NCBI GenBank assembly: GCA_018222405.1
Contig: JAAFAI010000009.1
Coordinates: 110,591-174,590, forward strand
Source: Gammaproteobacteria bacterium
Lineage (GTDB): Bacteria; Pseudomonadota; Gammaproteobacteria; Enterobacterales; Alteromonadaceae
Reading direction: 5' to 3'
DNA: 64,000 nucleotides
A program made the translations under genes and the position numbers. The notes below the pieces were generated by a model. That model saw only the letters and a list, made by a program, of their open reading frames with translations. It made no database searches and was not told the origin of the DNA. Positions 63,511-64,000 of the stretch are shown one piece after another (positions within the stretch are counted from its first letter, which is position 1; every line of letters starts with the position of its first letter).

Positions 63511-63532
63511 AGCGAGGTTAGAGCGAGGTTAG
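63511..63532 (+). repeat. 11-bp tandem duplication causing a frameshift
   Basis: AGCGAGGTTAG occurs twice in direct tandem and is followed by GACAGGCACT, the sequence that also ends the array units 200 bp upstream. One copy restores the reading frame to the downstream stop at 63675. Confidence 0.85.
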
Positions 63533-63677
63533 GACAGGCACTTGGACTGTTGAAGACGGTGTCTTGCTGGTGAAATGGGATAATGGCGCCAACACCAAAC
63601 GCAGTTACCGGAAAAACGGTAACGCCTTGGAAATGCTAAATAAAAAAGGAAAAGTGGTTACCGCTTACCAGCGGTAA

Positions 63678-64000
63678 AGGCTTTTTTGACATGGACAGGC
63701 AATCTTTAAATTGCTCAAGGTTATGTAGCTTCAGCTCTATGAATCAGGCAGTTTTTCTGCGCTTTTTATATTTCAGAGGGTGAAATTAACGCATTTTGTC
63801 TTTCGAATGCGCGGGGAGGCTGCTTAATTTCTGCCAGTCACTTTTTGCTAAATGTCTGGCGATATGGAATGAAATGGTGTTGCTGTAATAATAAAGTTTG
63901 ACTTAAAAGGCAATGAAAGCTCTAAGCGCTGTTTGTATATTTCCGGCGTTGCATGATAAATTTTTCAACGCTTACCGATGATTTAAAGGTCGTCTCGATG
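63678..64000. other. intergenic region at right window edge
   Basis: About 320 bp with no supported gene. GGACAGGCA recurs at 63695-63703. An ATG at 63998 follows AAAGG at a reasonable distance and could be the start of a gene beyond the window. Confidence 0.4.

Larger units (their letters stand above)
63127..63677 (+). pseudogene. small secreted-protein gene broken by an 11-bp duplication
   Basis: From ATG 63127 (MKYLLSVLILAACFSLA) the frame passes through a repeat array, then a domain (ALFGYWYGESIPLPIGGK) and stops early at 63571-63573. Removing one copy of the 11-bp duplication AGCGAGGTTAG (63511-63521, 63522-63532) restores a frame that continues EVRTGTWTVEDGVLLVKWDN and ends TAA at 63675. 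Deleting the repeat array gives a clean signal peptide (FSLAGQALADE). The intact ancestor would be about 138 residues, secreted, of unknown family. Programmed frameshifting or sequencing error is an alternative to true inactivation. Confidence 0.7.

Overview
The window looks like a chromosomal segment of a marine gammaproteobacterium of the Alteromonadales (Alteromonas or a close relative). The grounds are gene content and order: spoT with ridA beside rpoZ-gmk, a hemCDXY operon, a compact FeoAB, an OAR-like TonB receptor next to a PhoX-like phosphatase, ycjX-ycjF, rhlE, and a tryptophan-halogenase-type gene beside a siderophore-type TonB receptor. Nothing resembling rRNA, tRNA, CRISPR, a transposase or an integrase was found by eye.

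Layout. 1-5.2 kb: 3' part of a flavin-dependent halogenase, then an iron-uptake operon (TonB-dependent siderophore receptor, a small membrane protein that looks like a DUF3325-DUF3649 fusion, and a PepSY membrane protein) behind a possible Fur box. 5.2-11.75 kb: an accessory island without visible mobility genes. It holds a 41-codon acidic antitoxin-like gene, three small unknown genes behind a perfect inverted repeat, a TOTE-type primase-helicase with a 79-residue partner, a DUF4411 (PIN-like) / XRE-ImmA pair, and a remnant of an endonuclease/exonuclease/phosphatase gene that abuts the severed tail of another gene. 11.9-18.9 kb, minus strand: BaiN-like flavoprotein, type-B carboxylesterase, peroxiredoxin, secreted S8 protease with P and PKD domains, and a CsgD-like LuxR regulator. 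19.1-28.6 kb: housekeeping genes (rsmJ, recG, spoT, ridA, rpoZ, gmk) with a PaiB-like protein, a thioredoxin-fold protein, a secreted protein and a carboxylesterase. 28.7-32.8 kb: hemC-hemD-hemX-hemY for tetrapyrrole synthesis. 32.8-34.8 kb: a membrane-anchored winged-helix regulator with its DNA-binding domain at the C terminus, a small membrane protein and a Sel1-repeat protein. 34.8-37 kb: feoA-feoB. 37.2-42.6 kb: a VOC protein, a giant OAR-like TonB receptor and a PhoX-like protein. 42.7-56.6 kb: ycjX-ycjF, an M24 peptidase, a DUF885 lipoprotein, a methyltransferase, an S41-like protein, rhlE, a MATE pump, a second RidA, an acyl-CoA synthetase, a DUF3237 protein and a lipoprotein. 56.8-63.7 kb: ThrE-like exporter, a NarL/DesK-type two-component system, a membrane protein, eutB-eutC, and a small secreted-protein gene carrying two independent tandem duplications.

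Iron acquisition (receptor operon, FeoAB) and haem synthesis form one functional theme. Phosphate or organophosphate use (OAR receptor plus PhoX-like enzyme) may form another. The most unusual parts are the 5.2-11.75 kb island, the signal-peptide minisatellite with a frameshifting duplication at 63.1-63.7 kb, and a terminator-like hairpin in the leader of the S8 protease gene.
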